A stretch of DNA of 22,372 nucleotides from WLMZ01 sp037139095 (GTDB taxonomy: Bacteria > Actinomycetota > Acidimicrobiia > Acidimicrobiales > Ilumatobacteraceae), in NCBI GenBank assembly GCA_037139095.1, contig JBAXHD010000041.1:1-22372 (forward strand), read 5' to 3'. Of this stretch, positions 14,656 to 21,596 are shown one piece after another. Made by a program: the position numbers and the translations under genes. Under the pieces are notes generated by a model. That model made no database searches and was not told the origin of the DNA. It worked only from the letters and a program-made list of their open reading frames with translations. How positions within the stretch are numbered: position 1 is the first letter of the stretch; each line of letters starts with the position of its first letter.

Positions 14656-15707
14656 GCGTTATCGACGATCTCGCGCAACGTCTCGATGGTCTTCGCAGCG
14701 TTGGGGCCAACAGGGTTCACCGACAACACGGTGACGCCAGCTTCTTTGAACGCACCAACGCGCTCTTTGATGTAGCTCTTTGGTCCAACCAAGTTGGAGA
14801 GCTCAAGCCACTCGCCGGGAAGCGCAGCCGCAGCTTCGGCCTTCTTACCCTCAAGGTAGAGGTCTTGCACGTTGACGGCTTCTTCTTCGTAGCCGTAAGC
14901 GCGGCAGATGTCGTTGTAGAAGTTCTTACCGCGAGCACCCATGCCGCCCACATACAGCGCCATGTTGGGGCGTGCGTAGTCGAGCAGCTTGGTGCGGGTC
15001 TCGCCGACGAACTCGTCGCCGATGGCCAACATGCCACCCGCCGCAATGTCGAGTGGCTTGCGCGATGGATCGCGCTTGGCGTTACCGGCCTTGAGCGAGT
15101 TGCCCCACACCTGCTGGAACTTCTCGGGGATGAACATGATGGGCAGCCAGCCATCAGCCATCTCGGCGGTTGCCTCGACTGAGCGGTCCTTGAGGCTCGC
15201 CCACCAGATGGGGATGTCACTGCGCACCGGATGGTTGATGATCTTCAGTGCCTTGCCTAAGCCGAGGCCCTGGCCCTGCGGCAACGGAGCCTGCACAACC
15301 TGACCCTGATAGTTGAACGGCTCTTCGCGCTTCCAAATCATGCGGCACGCTTCGATGTATTCCTTGATGCGCACCATTGGCTTTTCGTACGGCATGCCGT
15401 GGAAGCCTTCGATGACCTGTGCACCACTGGCGCCGAGACCGAGAATGAACCGGCCATCGCTGATGTGGTCGCAACCGGCGGCAGTCATCGCCATCAGAGC
15501 AGCGGTGCGGCTATACACGTTGAGGATGCCGGTGCCGATTTCGACCCGCTCGGTCTTTGCGGCAAGGTAGCCAACTTGGCTGACCGCATCGAAGCTGTAG
15601 GCCTCGGCAATCCAAACTTGGTCGAGGCCAGCCTTTTCGAGTTCTACAACTTGGTCGACGGCTTGCTTGAAACCACCTGCGTAATTGATCATCATTGAAA
15701 GCTTCAT
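14652..15707 (-). CDS. LLM class (F420-dependent type) oxidoreductase
   Basis: A 351-residue luciferase-like TIM barrel. Seen: the N-terminal KLSMMINYAGG and VWIAEAYSFDAVSQVGYLAAKT, then IGTGILNVYSRTAALMAMTA, SDGRFILGLGASG, EGFHGMPYEKP and ADGWLPIMFIPE. These are the standard landmarks of the F420-dependent LLM family. The probable reaction is hydride transfer from reduced F420 to an unknown substrate. FMN use cannot be excluded from sequence. Start: the ATG at 15707 overlaps the stop of the larE-like gene (ATGA); the stop overlaps the ABM start (GTGA). Three genes are therefore strictly coupled. Confidence 0.9.
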   Translation of the reverse strand: MKLSMMINYAGGFKQAVDQVVELEKAGLDQVWIAEAYSFDAVSQVGYLAAKTERVEIGTGILNVYSRTAALMAMTAAGCDHISDGRFILGLGASGAQVIEGFHGMPYEKPMVRIKEYIEACRMIWKREEPFNYQGQVVQAPLPQGQGLGLGKALKIINHPVRSDIPIWWASLKDRSVEATAEMADGWLPIMFIPEKFQQVWGNSLKAGNAKRDPSRKPLDIAAGGMLAIGDEFVGETRTKLLDYARPNMALYVGGMGARGKNFYNDICRAYGYEEEAVNVQDLYLEGKKAEAAAALPGEWLELSNLVGPKSYIKERVGAFKEAGVTVLSVNPVGPNAAKTIETLREIVDNA

Positions 15708-16540
15708 GGCGACGACCTTAGGTGACCATCGTTGAGATTTCCTGACCGGAAACCTTCGAGGTCGAGGGTTACGTATCGATAGCCCACGCCCTTGAGCGCG
15801 CTCACAATGCGTTCTCTGTGTTCGAGTACCGAGCCAATCTCAACAAGATCAACCTCGAGACGCGCTGTCTCGTCGTAGTGCCGTACCCGCAACTGGCGAA
15901 AGCCCAACCGCCGAAGCGCTGCTTCGGCGCGGTCGACGCGGCTGAGAACAGCAACCGATACCTCGGTGCCGTAGGGCACCCGGCTCGCTAGGCACGCAGC
16001 GGCTGGCTTGTCCCACGTGCGTAGACCAAAACGCTGTGACAACGCGCGCACATCGGCCTTAGTAATGCCCGCAGCCACCATGGGGAACTGCGCTCCACGT
16101 TCGTCGGCCGCAGCCTGGCCGGGTCGGTGCTCGCCAAGGTCGTCGAGGTTCACACCCAACAACACGGTGGCGCGGTCAGCGAGAGCGAGAGGACCCACCA
16201 CATCCATCAACTCGGCCTTGCAGTGGTAGCACCGGTCGATGTCGTTGGCTCGATACGCAGCGCGGGCCATCTCGTCGGTGCGTACCGGAGTCCATCGCAA
16301 ACCCCATTCGGTTGCCAACGCGCGACAGTCGGCCTCTTCGTCGCCAGCCAACGAGGGCGACACGGCGGTGACTGCATGCGCTGCCGATGGTCCAAGAACT
16401 TGGTGGGCGCGGTACGCAAGAAATGCTGAGTCAACGCCGCCGCTGAACGCAACGACCACATTCGCAAGTCGACGCAATTCGGCATCGAGTAACTCGAGTT
16501 TTTCGTCGAGCGAAGCATCCGCGGCAATGGTCACCGCCAC
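15704..16540 (-). CDS. larE: LarE-like ATP-dependent sacrificial sulfur transferase
   Basis: 278 residues. Seen: the PP-loop pyrophosphatase motif FSGGVDSAFLAYRA (SGGVDS at 33-38), the family segment DRCYHCKAELM (Cys104, Cys107), LLGVNLDDLGEHRPG, and WDKPAAACLASRVPYG (Cys183). LarE adenylates and sulfurates the pyridinium carboxylate precursor of the nickel-pincer (NPN) cofactor. In some members a cysteine gives up its sulfur; in others three cysteines hold an iron-sulfur cluster, and three suitably placed cysteines are present here. No larA, larB or larC lies in the window, so the substrate may differ. Start: the GTG at 16540 has GAGG 9 nt upstream; GTG codons at 16558 and 16534 are alternatives. 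It is the first gene of the LLM/ABM operon and divergent from the fucosidase gene. Confidence 0.87.
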   Translation of the reverse strand: MAVTIAADASLDEKLELLDAELRRLANVVVAFSGGVDSAFLAYRAHQVLGPSAAHAVTAVSPSLAGDEEADCRALATEWGLRWTPVRTDEMARAAYRANDIDRCYHCKAELMDVVGPLALADRATVLLGVNLDDLGEHRPGQAAADERGAQFPMVAAGITKADVRALSQRFGLRTWDKPAAACLASRVPYGTEVSVAVLSRVDRAEAALRRLGFRQLRVRHYDETARLEVDLVEIGSVLEHRERIVSALKGVGYRYVTLDLEGFRSGNLNDGHLRSSP

Positions 16541-16602
16541 ATGTTCGCACCTCGGCACCCGAGTTCCAATGCCGTACGCGAAGCATGACAGGATTGCTAC
16601 TC

Positions 16603-18723
16603 GTGACCGTGCCTACGTGGTGGAATCAGCGACGCTATGGCCTGTTTGTGCACTCGAGCGTTGCGGCGGTTCCGTCGTTCAGTCCTATTGGCGAGTATGC
16701 CGAGTGGTACTGGAGCCATATGGGCCCCGAACAGCTCGAAGATGTGTTGCTGCATCCAAGCCCGATGGCCGAAGTACTCGCCTATCACCGCGACCGTTGG
16801 CCACACATTGGGCACTACGACGACTTCATTCCACTGTTGTCGTACCACCGCTTCGATGCCGACGAACAGCTCGAGCTGGCAACCAGCGCGGGCATGAACT
16901 ATCTCGTGCACACCGCCAAGTACCACGACGGGTTTTGTTGGTGGGACGCACCGGGAACCCAGCGCACATCGGTGCTACAGGGCCCACAGCGCAACGTAGT
17001 GGGCGAACTCGCCGAGGCGTGTCGCAGTAACGACGTGTTGTTCGGCACCTACTACTCGCTGCTCGATTGGGCCGACGATCGCTATCCCGACACGTCGTAC
17101 ATCGATGAGATTCTTCATCCGCATGTGCTCGATCTTGTCGATCGTTACGGGTCGCAGATTCTGTGGGGCGACGGCCATTGGGGCCACGGACCCGATCTGT
17201 GGCGCGGCGCCGAACTCATCGAGCGCGCCCAAGAGATCGCTGCGAAGCAGGGCCACGAACTGCTCATCAACGATCGTTGGTGGCATCCATCGCCGTCGAT
17301 CACCACCTACGAATACAACGCACCAGCCGGGATTGAACTCGCCCCATGGGAGTTGTGTCGCGGCGTCGGTCACTCATTTGGCAACAACCGCGCCGAGCGC
17401 GCCGAGCACATGTTGTCCACCGGCGCCCTGCTCGATCTACTCACCGAGGTTATTGCCAAGGGCGGAAACCTGTTGCTCAACGTTGGCCTCACCGCCGACG
17501 GCACCATTCCCGAGCTACAACAGCACCCGCTGCGCGAAGTGGGTACATGGGTCAATGCGCATCGCGATGTTGTGCACGGCAGCCGTCCCTTCGATCTGTG
17601 GGGCGATGCGCAGGTTCGCTATGTGCGCGTCGACGACGATGTTGTAGCCATCGATCTGTCGGCGAGCGCCGAGTTCACCTTGGCCGGGCTCACACCCGAT
17701 CGCTACGAGATCACCAGCGTTGCGGCCCACGACGGCGGCGCCTTGAACTGGGAGCAACACCGCGGCGGTGTAGCGGTGCAACGAGTGGATCGTTCACCGG
17801 TTGCTCTTGCGGGCGTCTATCGCGTTGCACTTCGCCCCGTTGCCGAGACCATCCGCTTGTTCGAGCAACGCGAGCCCACTCCGCTGCCGCTGCAACCGCT
17901 GCTCGATGCCGCCAAGTCTGGTGACATCGTTCAGTTGGCCGAAGGCGCCTACCGCGGGCCGGTCACCATTCCCGACGGCATCACGTTGCGCGGCCTCGGC
18001 TGGGATCGCACCACCATCGTGGGCCAGGGCGAGATCGTTGTGCATCTCGGCGCTCACTCACGTCTCGAACATGTGCTCATCACCGGTGGACCAACTCGCT
18101 TCTTCAACTTCCACGCTCCGGTCGTGCTGCTCGGTGGCGTGGGCTCAGCAATGGTTGGGTCGCGATGTGAAGGCCACATCGTGGTCACCGCCAACGACGT
18201 CGTCATCCAGACAGTCACCGGCGTTGGCGTCATCGGTTTCGCCGAGCGAACAACCATCGAGCGGAGCACGTTCAAAGGCATGCGTTGGGACATCGGCATC
18301 GAGCTCGCTGGCGGCTCGGGGCACACCATCACACAGAACGAAGTGATCGATCACATCTGCAACATCCGCCTGCGCGACGCGAGTGCCAGTGTGATCTCCG
18401 AGAACCGACTCGAAGGCCGATGGTGGGCCGTGCATCTCACCAACTGCAACCACATCGGAGTGATCGAAAACAACGTGAGCAACACCATGCGCGCCGTCAA
18501 CGTGCACAGCGGCAGCGGCTCTGTCATCAGCGGCAATTGGATTGTCGATGGCGATAGCGGCGCGTTAGTCGAGTTCGGCGCCACCGATACCGCCGTGCTC
18601 GACAATCACATCGAGCGGTGCCGCATTGGCGTGTTGGTGTGGGACGCCCCCACCACCCGCGTGGGGCCCAACGCCTACGTCGATCTCCATGAAGAAGAAC
18701 CAGTGGTCACAGGGCCCGAGTAG
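16603..18723 (+). CDS. GH29 alpha-L-fucosidase fused to a right-handed parallel beta-helix domain
   Basis: 706 residues from this start. The N-terminal 415 or so residues match GH29: WWNQRRYGLFVHSS, EYAEWYWSHM, LVHTAKYHDGFCWWD (about 101-115), the nucleophile motif QILWGDGHWG (Asp190), LLINDRWW, WELCRGVGHSFGNN, GGNLLLNVGLTADGTIPE. The C-terminal part (about 430-690) carries many short beta turns with regular spacing (ISENRLEG, VIENNVSN, VISGNWIVDG, VLDNHIERC), as in NosD/pectate-lyase-like beta-helices. No signal peptide is visible, so it may be cytoplasmic. Canonical FxHWG is FVHSS here. Start: the GTG at 16603 has AGGA 9 nt upstream; an ATG at 16585 would add six residues. The stop abuts the stop of the convergent crotonase gene with no gap. 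Confidence 0.85.
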   Translation: MTVPTWWNQRRYGLFVHSSVAAVPSFSPIGEYAEWYWSHMGPEQLEDVLLHPSPMAEVLAYHRDRWPHIGHYDDFIPLLSYHRFDADEQLELATSAGMNYLVHTAKYHDGFCWWDAPGTQRTSVLQGPQRNVVGELAEACRSNDVLFGTYYSLLDWADDRYPDTSYIDEILHPHVLDLVDRYGSQILWGDGHWGHGPDLWRGAELIERAQEIAAKQGHELLINDRWWHPSPSITTYEYNAPAGIELAPWELCRGVGHSFGNNRAERAEHMLSTGALLDLLTEVIAKGGNLLLNVGLTADGTIPELQQHPLREVGTWVNAHRDVVHGSRPFDLWGDAQVRYVRVDDDVVAIDLSASAEFTLAGLTPDRYEITSVAAHDGGALNWEQHRGGVAVQRVDRSPVALAGVYRVALRPVAETIRLFEQREPTPLPLQPLLDAAKSGDIVQLAEGAYRGPVTIPDGITLRGLGWDRTTIVGQGEIVVHLGAHSRLEHVLITGGPTRFFNFHAPVVLLGGVGSAMVGSRCEGHIVVTANDVVIQTVTGVGVIGFAERTTIERSTFKGMRWDIGIELAGGSGHTITQNEVIDHICNIRLRDASASVISENRLEGRWWAVHLTNCNHIGVIENNVSNTMRAVNVHSGSGSVISGNWIVDGDSGALVEFGATDTAVLDNHIERCRIGVLVWDAPTTRVGPNAYVDLHEEEPVVTGPE

Positions 18724-19521
18724 TTAGCGGCGCTGAAAGTTTGCTGGCCGCTTTTCGGCAAAGGCGCGCGGGCCCTCTTTGGCGTCGGCGCTCGCCATCA
18801 CGGCCATGCCATGGGTGGCTTCCCATGCGAATGCATCCGCTTCGGACATTGAGTCGGTGACGCGCAGTGTCTTGAGGATTGCCTCAACTGCGAGCGGGCC
18901 ATTCGCAGCGATCATGCCGGCGATCTCCATTGCCTTGTCGATCGCTGAGCCGTCGGGAACCACATGATTGATGAGGCCCAAGTCTTTGGCCTCTTGCGCT
19001 TGCAGGTGACGGCCAGTGAGCAAGATCTCGGCCGCAGCTGCGTACGGAATCTGGCGGCGCAGGCGCACCGCCGAACCACCCATTGGGTACAGCGACCAAC
19101 GCGCCTCGCTCACACCGAATCGTGCGCTTTCGCCGGCAACACGAATGTCTGTGCCCTGCAGAATTTCGGTGCCTCCGGCAATGGCCACACCTTCGACCGC
19201 GCAGATGATCGGCTTGGTCGGCTGGTAGGTCTTCAGCAACCCGCGGTAAATGAAACCCGGATCTTCTTGCATGCGCTTGGGCACATCGATCGAGTCGACC
19301 TCGTCGACATCGCCCGCCATCGCGCGAAGGTCCATGCCCGAGCAGAAGTTGCCCTCGGCACCAGTGAGAATCGCACAGCGAATGTTGTCGTTGTCGCTCA
19401 CTTCTTGCCACACATCGGCAAGGAGGGCGAACATCGTGAGTGTCATCGCGTTGAACCGCTTTGGTCGGTTGAGCGTGACCACCATGACCGCGCCTTCAGT
19501 TGTGACCTCGATCTGCGCCAT
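18724..19521 (-). CDS. Enoyl-CoA hydratase/isomerase family (crotonase)
   Basis: 265 residues. Seen: LNRPKRFNAMTLTM, the first oxyanion-hole strand FCSGMDLRAM, the second EGVAIAGGTEILQGTDIRVA, and FGVSEARWSLYPMGGSAVRL. Both acidic positions used by hydratases are filled (Glu in GGTE and Glu in GVSE), so water addition to enoyl-CoA is plausible. The C-terminal FAEKRPANFQRR is the standard end. Start: the ATG at 19521 has AAGGGA upstream. It is divergent from the TLP1-like thiolase gene across a 49-bp spacer and may be co-regulated with it. It ends flush against the fucosidase gene. Confidence 0.92.
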   Translation of the reverse strand: MAQIEVTTEGAVMVVTLNRPKRFNAMTLTMFALLADVWQEVSDNDNIRCAILTGAEGNFCSGMDLRAMAGDVDEVDSIDVPKRMQEDPGFIYRGLLKTYQPTKPIICAVEGVAIAGGTEILQGTDIRVAGESARFGVSEARWSLYPMGGSAVRLRRQIPYAAAAEILLTGRHLQAQEAKDLGLINHVVPDGSAIDKAMEIAGMIAANGPLAVEAILKTLRVTDSMSEADAFAWEATHGMAVMASADAKEGPRAFAEKRPANFQRR

Positions 19522-19570
19522 GCTGACATCCCTTTCGTTCGTGTCCGTCTATCTTTGCCGGTGATCCCCT

Positions 19571-21031
19571 ATGACCTCTCAATCGAACGCTCCAGTGATC
19601 ATCGGCGCAGGCGTGTCACAGCAGCGCTTCGATGATCCCACTCAATCCGTTGAGGCCGGGGCGCTGATGCGCCAAGCGCTCGAGAACGCAGCCGACGATG
19701 CTGACTCACGACGCGCCCTCGAGATCGCCGATGCCTTGTTGCTGCCTCGCGGCACGTGGCCGTACGCCAATCCAGTTTCGGTGGTGGCCCCATGGAATCC
19801 GGCGATTCGATCGATTGTGGCCGACATCGGTGTGCTGCAGCAGACCTTGCTCAGCAAGGCCTGTGCGATGGTTGCCGACGGGAGTTCGCGCGTGGCTCTT
19901 GTTGCGGGCGGTGAGGCAAAGCACCGAGCGCTGCGATCACAGATCACCGGCATCACAGCGCTCGACACACCAACTTCTGGCGAACCCGATCAGCGTCTGG
20001 TGCCCTCAAACGAAATCCTCACGCAAGAAGAGATCAGCCGCGGGCTGCCTGTGCCCGCACGCCAATACGCAATGATCGACACGGCGCTGCGGAGCGCTCA
20101 GGGCCTGTCTGCCGCAGAGCACATCAACCTGCTCGCTCACCTCTGGAGCGACTTCAGCGCTGTCGCCGCCGACAACACCGACGCATGGACTCGCGCTCAG
20201 ATTGATCGTGCAACGTTGGTCAATCCCACAGCGGCGAACCCGATGCTCGCATGGCCCTATACAAAGCTGCACTGCTCGCAGTGGAACGTGGATCAGGCAG
20301 CAGGTCTCATCATCTGCAGCGCGGCAACCGCCGACGAACTCGGGATCGCCCGAGACCGCTGGGTCTTCGCGCATGCGGGTATCGAATCGAATCTGATGGT
20401 GCCGCTCACTCGTCGTGCGCAGATGCATCGCTCCCCAGCGGTTGGCGTCGTTGGCCAAGCCATACAGGAGCACTGCGGCGTAACCCCGGCCGACATTGAG
20501 CATCTCGATATCTACAGCTGTTTCCCCGCTGCGGTTCGTGTGCAACAACATGAGCTTGGCATCGACAACAGCCGTCAGCTCACTGTCACCGGCGGCATGA
20601 CCTTCGCAGGCGGCCCACTGAACAACTACACGTTGCAGGCAACCGCAAAGATGGTGCAGGTGCTGCGCACTCATCCGTCGACACGCGGACTCGTCACCAA
20701 CGTAAGCGGCATGCTCACCAAGTACGGCGCTGCAGTGTGGTCGTGCTCACCACCAGAGCAGCCGTTTGCCGCGCTCGATGTAACCGCTGCGGCCACCGCT
20801 GCCACCCCCACCGTGGAAGTTGATAGCGACTACGCCGGCCAAGCCAACGTGATCACGTACACCGTGGTGTTCGACAAGAGTCAACCGGCGCAAGGCATTG
20901 TGGTTGCCGAAACCGCCGACGGCCGTCGCGTGATTGCGAGTTCAAGCGACGCCGCAATCGCTGCCGACATGGCTACCAACGACTGGATCGATCGCTCGGT
21001 GCGAATCGATGGAGCAGAGCTGCTCAGCTGA
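19571..21031 (+). CDS. Thiolase-like protein type 1 (TLP1/SCP2-thiolase-like), probably without thiolase chemistry
   Basis: 486 residues. Seen: VIIGAGVSQQRFDDP at the N-terminus, the thiolase-fold segments LVAGGEAKHR, DIYSCFPAAVRVQ and GGMTFAGGPLNNYTLQATA, then LVTNVSGMLTKYGAAVWS. An extra C-terminal beta domain (about 405-486) matches the additional C-terminal domain of mycobacterial TLP1. The place of the nucleophilic Cys of true thiolases (before LLSKACAMVADG) holds Gly/Val/Leu/Gln. The His motif GHPxG is replaced by AGGPLNN. Annotation pipelines usually call these acetyl-CoA acetyltransferases; binding or another acyl-CoA role is more likely. Start: the ATG at 19571. TATCTT at 19550-19555 could be the -10. 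Divergent from the crotonase gene. Confidence 0.85.
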   Translation: MTSQSNAPVIIGAGVSQQRFDDPTQSVEAGALMRQALENAADDADSRRALEIADALLLPRGTWPYANPVSVVAPWNPAIRSIVADIGVLQQTLLSKACAMVADGSSRVALVAGGEAKHRALRSQITGITALDTPTSGEPDQRLVPSNEILTQEEISRGLPVPARQYAMIDTALRSAQGLSAAEHINLLAHLWSDFSAVAADNTDAWTRAQIDRATLVNPTAANPMLAWPYTKLHCSQWNVDQAAGLIICSAATADELGIARDRWVFAHAGIESNLMVPLTRRAQMHRSPAVGVVGQAIQEHCGVTPADIEHLDIYSCFPAAVRVQQHELGIDNSRQLTVTGGMTFAGGPLNNYTLQATAKMVQVLRTHPSTRGLVTNVSGMLTKYGAAVWSCSPPEQPFAALDVTAAATAATPTVEVDSDYAGQANVITYTVVFDKSQPAQGIVVAETADGRRVIASSSDAAIAADMATNDWIDRSVRIDGAELLS

Positions 21032-21127
21032 ACGGTGCCGGCATGCGGGCATCGCGCCCAAAGCGTTCTCAGTGGGCGCTAGTGCTACGACCATTGGACA
21101 CTTTTCTCTCACACTGTTTTCGCACAT

Positions 21128-21161
21128 AGTGACACGGTCACTGGCATTTCAGTGGCGCCAC
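21128..21161. promoter_or_regulatory. Overlapping dyads upstream of the small exported protein
   Basis: AGTGAC-ACG-GTCACT (21128-21142) is a perfect 15-bp dyad. It overlaps CACTG-6-CAGTG (21139-21143 with 21150-21154), which in turn overlaps the palindrome GTGGCGCCAC (21152-21161). All lie just before the GAGGGA ribosome site. They could be an operator or alternative RNA hairpins. The rest of the 146-bp spacer holds a weak GGGC-5-GCCC hairpin soon after the thiolase-like gene. Confidence 0.4.
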
Positions 21162-21177
21162 ACAATGAGGGACCGTG

Positions 21178-21357
21178 ATGAATATCAGAAAGTTAGTAGT
21201 AGTTGGCTGCCTCACGGCAGGAATGGGAATGGGCGCAATGGGCGTGCACTCGAGTTTTGCGGCTCGAGCAATCATCGACGGCGCCGTGCGTCGCAGCGTG
21301 AACACTGGCGGAGTCGCCGGAAACAAGGTTCCTAGGGTTGGGGTCAACAAGCCGTGA
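21178..21357 (+). CDS. Small exported protein with SSFAxRAIIDG motif
   Basis: 59 residues, no family recognised. Seen: basic start MNIRK, a hydrophobic core VVVGCLTAGMGMGAMG and a signal-peptidase-like site at HSSFA-A (after residue 28). A short mature part begins ARAIIDGAVRRS and ends in VPRVGVNKP. Start: the ATG at 21178 has GAGGGA close upstream; the adjacent GTG at 21175 is in frame. The SSFA-x-RAIIDG junction recurs in the next exported protein, so this is a short or truncated paralogue. Function unknown. Confidence 0.65.
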   Translation: MNIRKLVVVGCLTAGMGMGAMGVHSSFAARAIIDGAVRRSVNTGGVAGNKVPRVGVNKP

Positions 21358-21596
21358 CCCTCTCAGACCATCTGGCCGGTTGCGGTTTCTCAGCAGCTGC
21401 GGCCGCCCAGATTGTCGGCTTGATCATGCTCTTGTGGGTCACACAAGTTCATCGGTGCTTTCCGAGCATGGTCGGTGGTACTAAAGCAAACCGAAAAAGA
21501 GCTAGGACCAATGTCCACTATCGGTTGGCAGAACAACTGGCACATACTGAACACGTTAAGAGATATCGGGGATATCCGGAAATGAGGAGAAGGTAA
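21354..21596 (+). CDS. Doubtful 80-residue ORF linking the two exported-protein genes
   Basis: Starts with GTG overlapping the previous stop (GTGA) and ends with TAA overlapping the next start (TAATG). It has one hydrophobic stretch (AAAAAQIVGLIMLLWVTQV) and a basic tail. Codon use in the second half is unlike its neighbours: many third-position A/T, and rare AGA/AGG near the end where they spell the next gene's ribosome site. It may be only the intergenic leader of the next gene. No family recognised. Confidence 0.2.
   Translation: MTLSDHLAGCGFSAAAAAQIVGLIMLLWVTQVHRCFPSMVGGTKANRKRARTNVHYRLAEQLAHTEHVKRYRGYPEMRRR

Noticed and set aside
13651..14775. A 374-codon plus-strand frame
   Set aside because: Antisense across the serine hydrolase and ABM genes, both well supported on the minus strand.
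19571..21031. Calling this a functional acetyl-CoA acetyltransferase
   Set aside because: The thiolase nucleophile position and GHPxG motif are not conserved; TLP1-like is the better reading.
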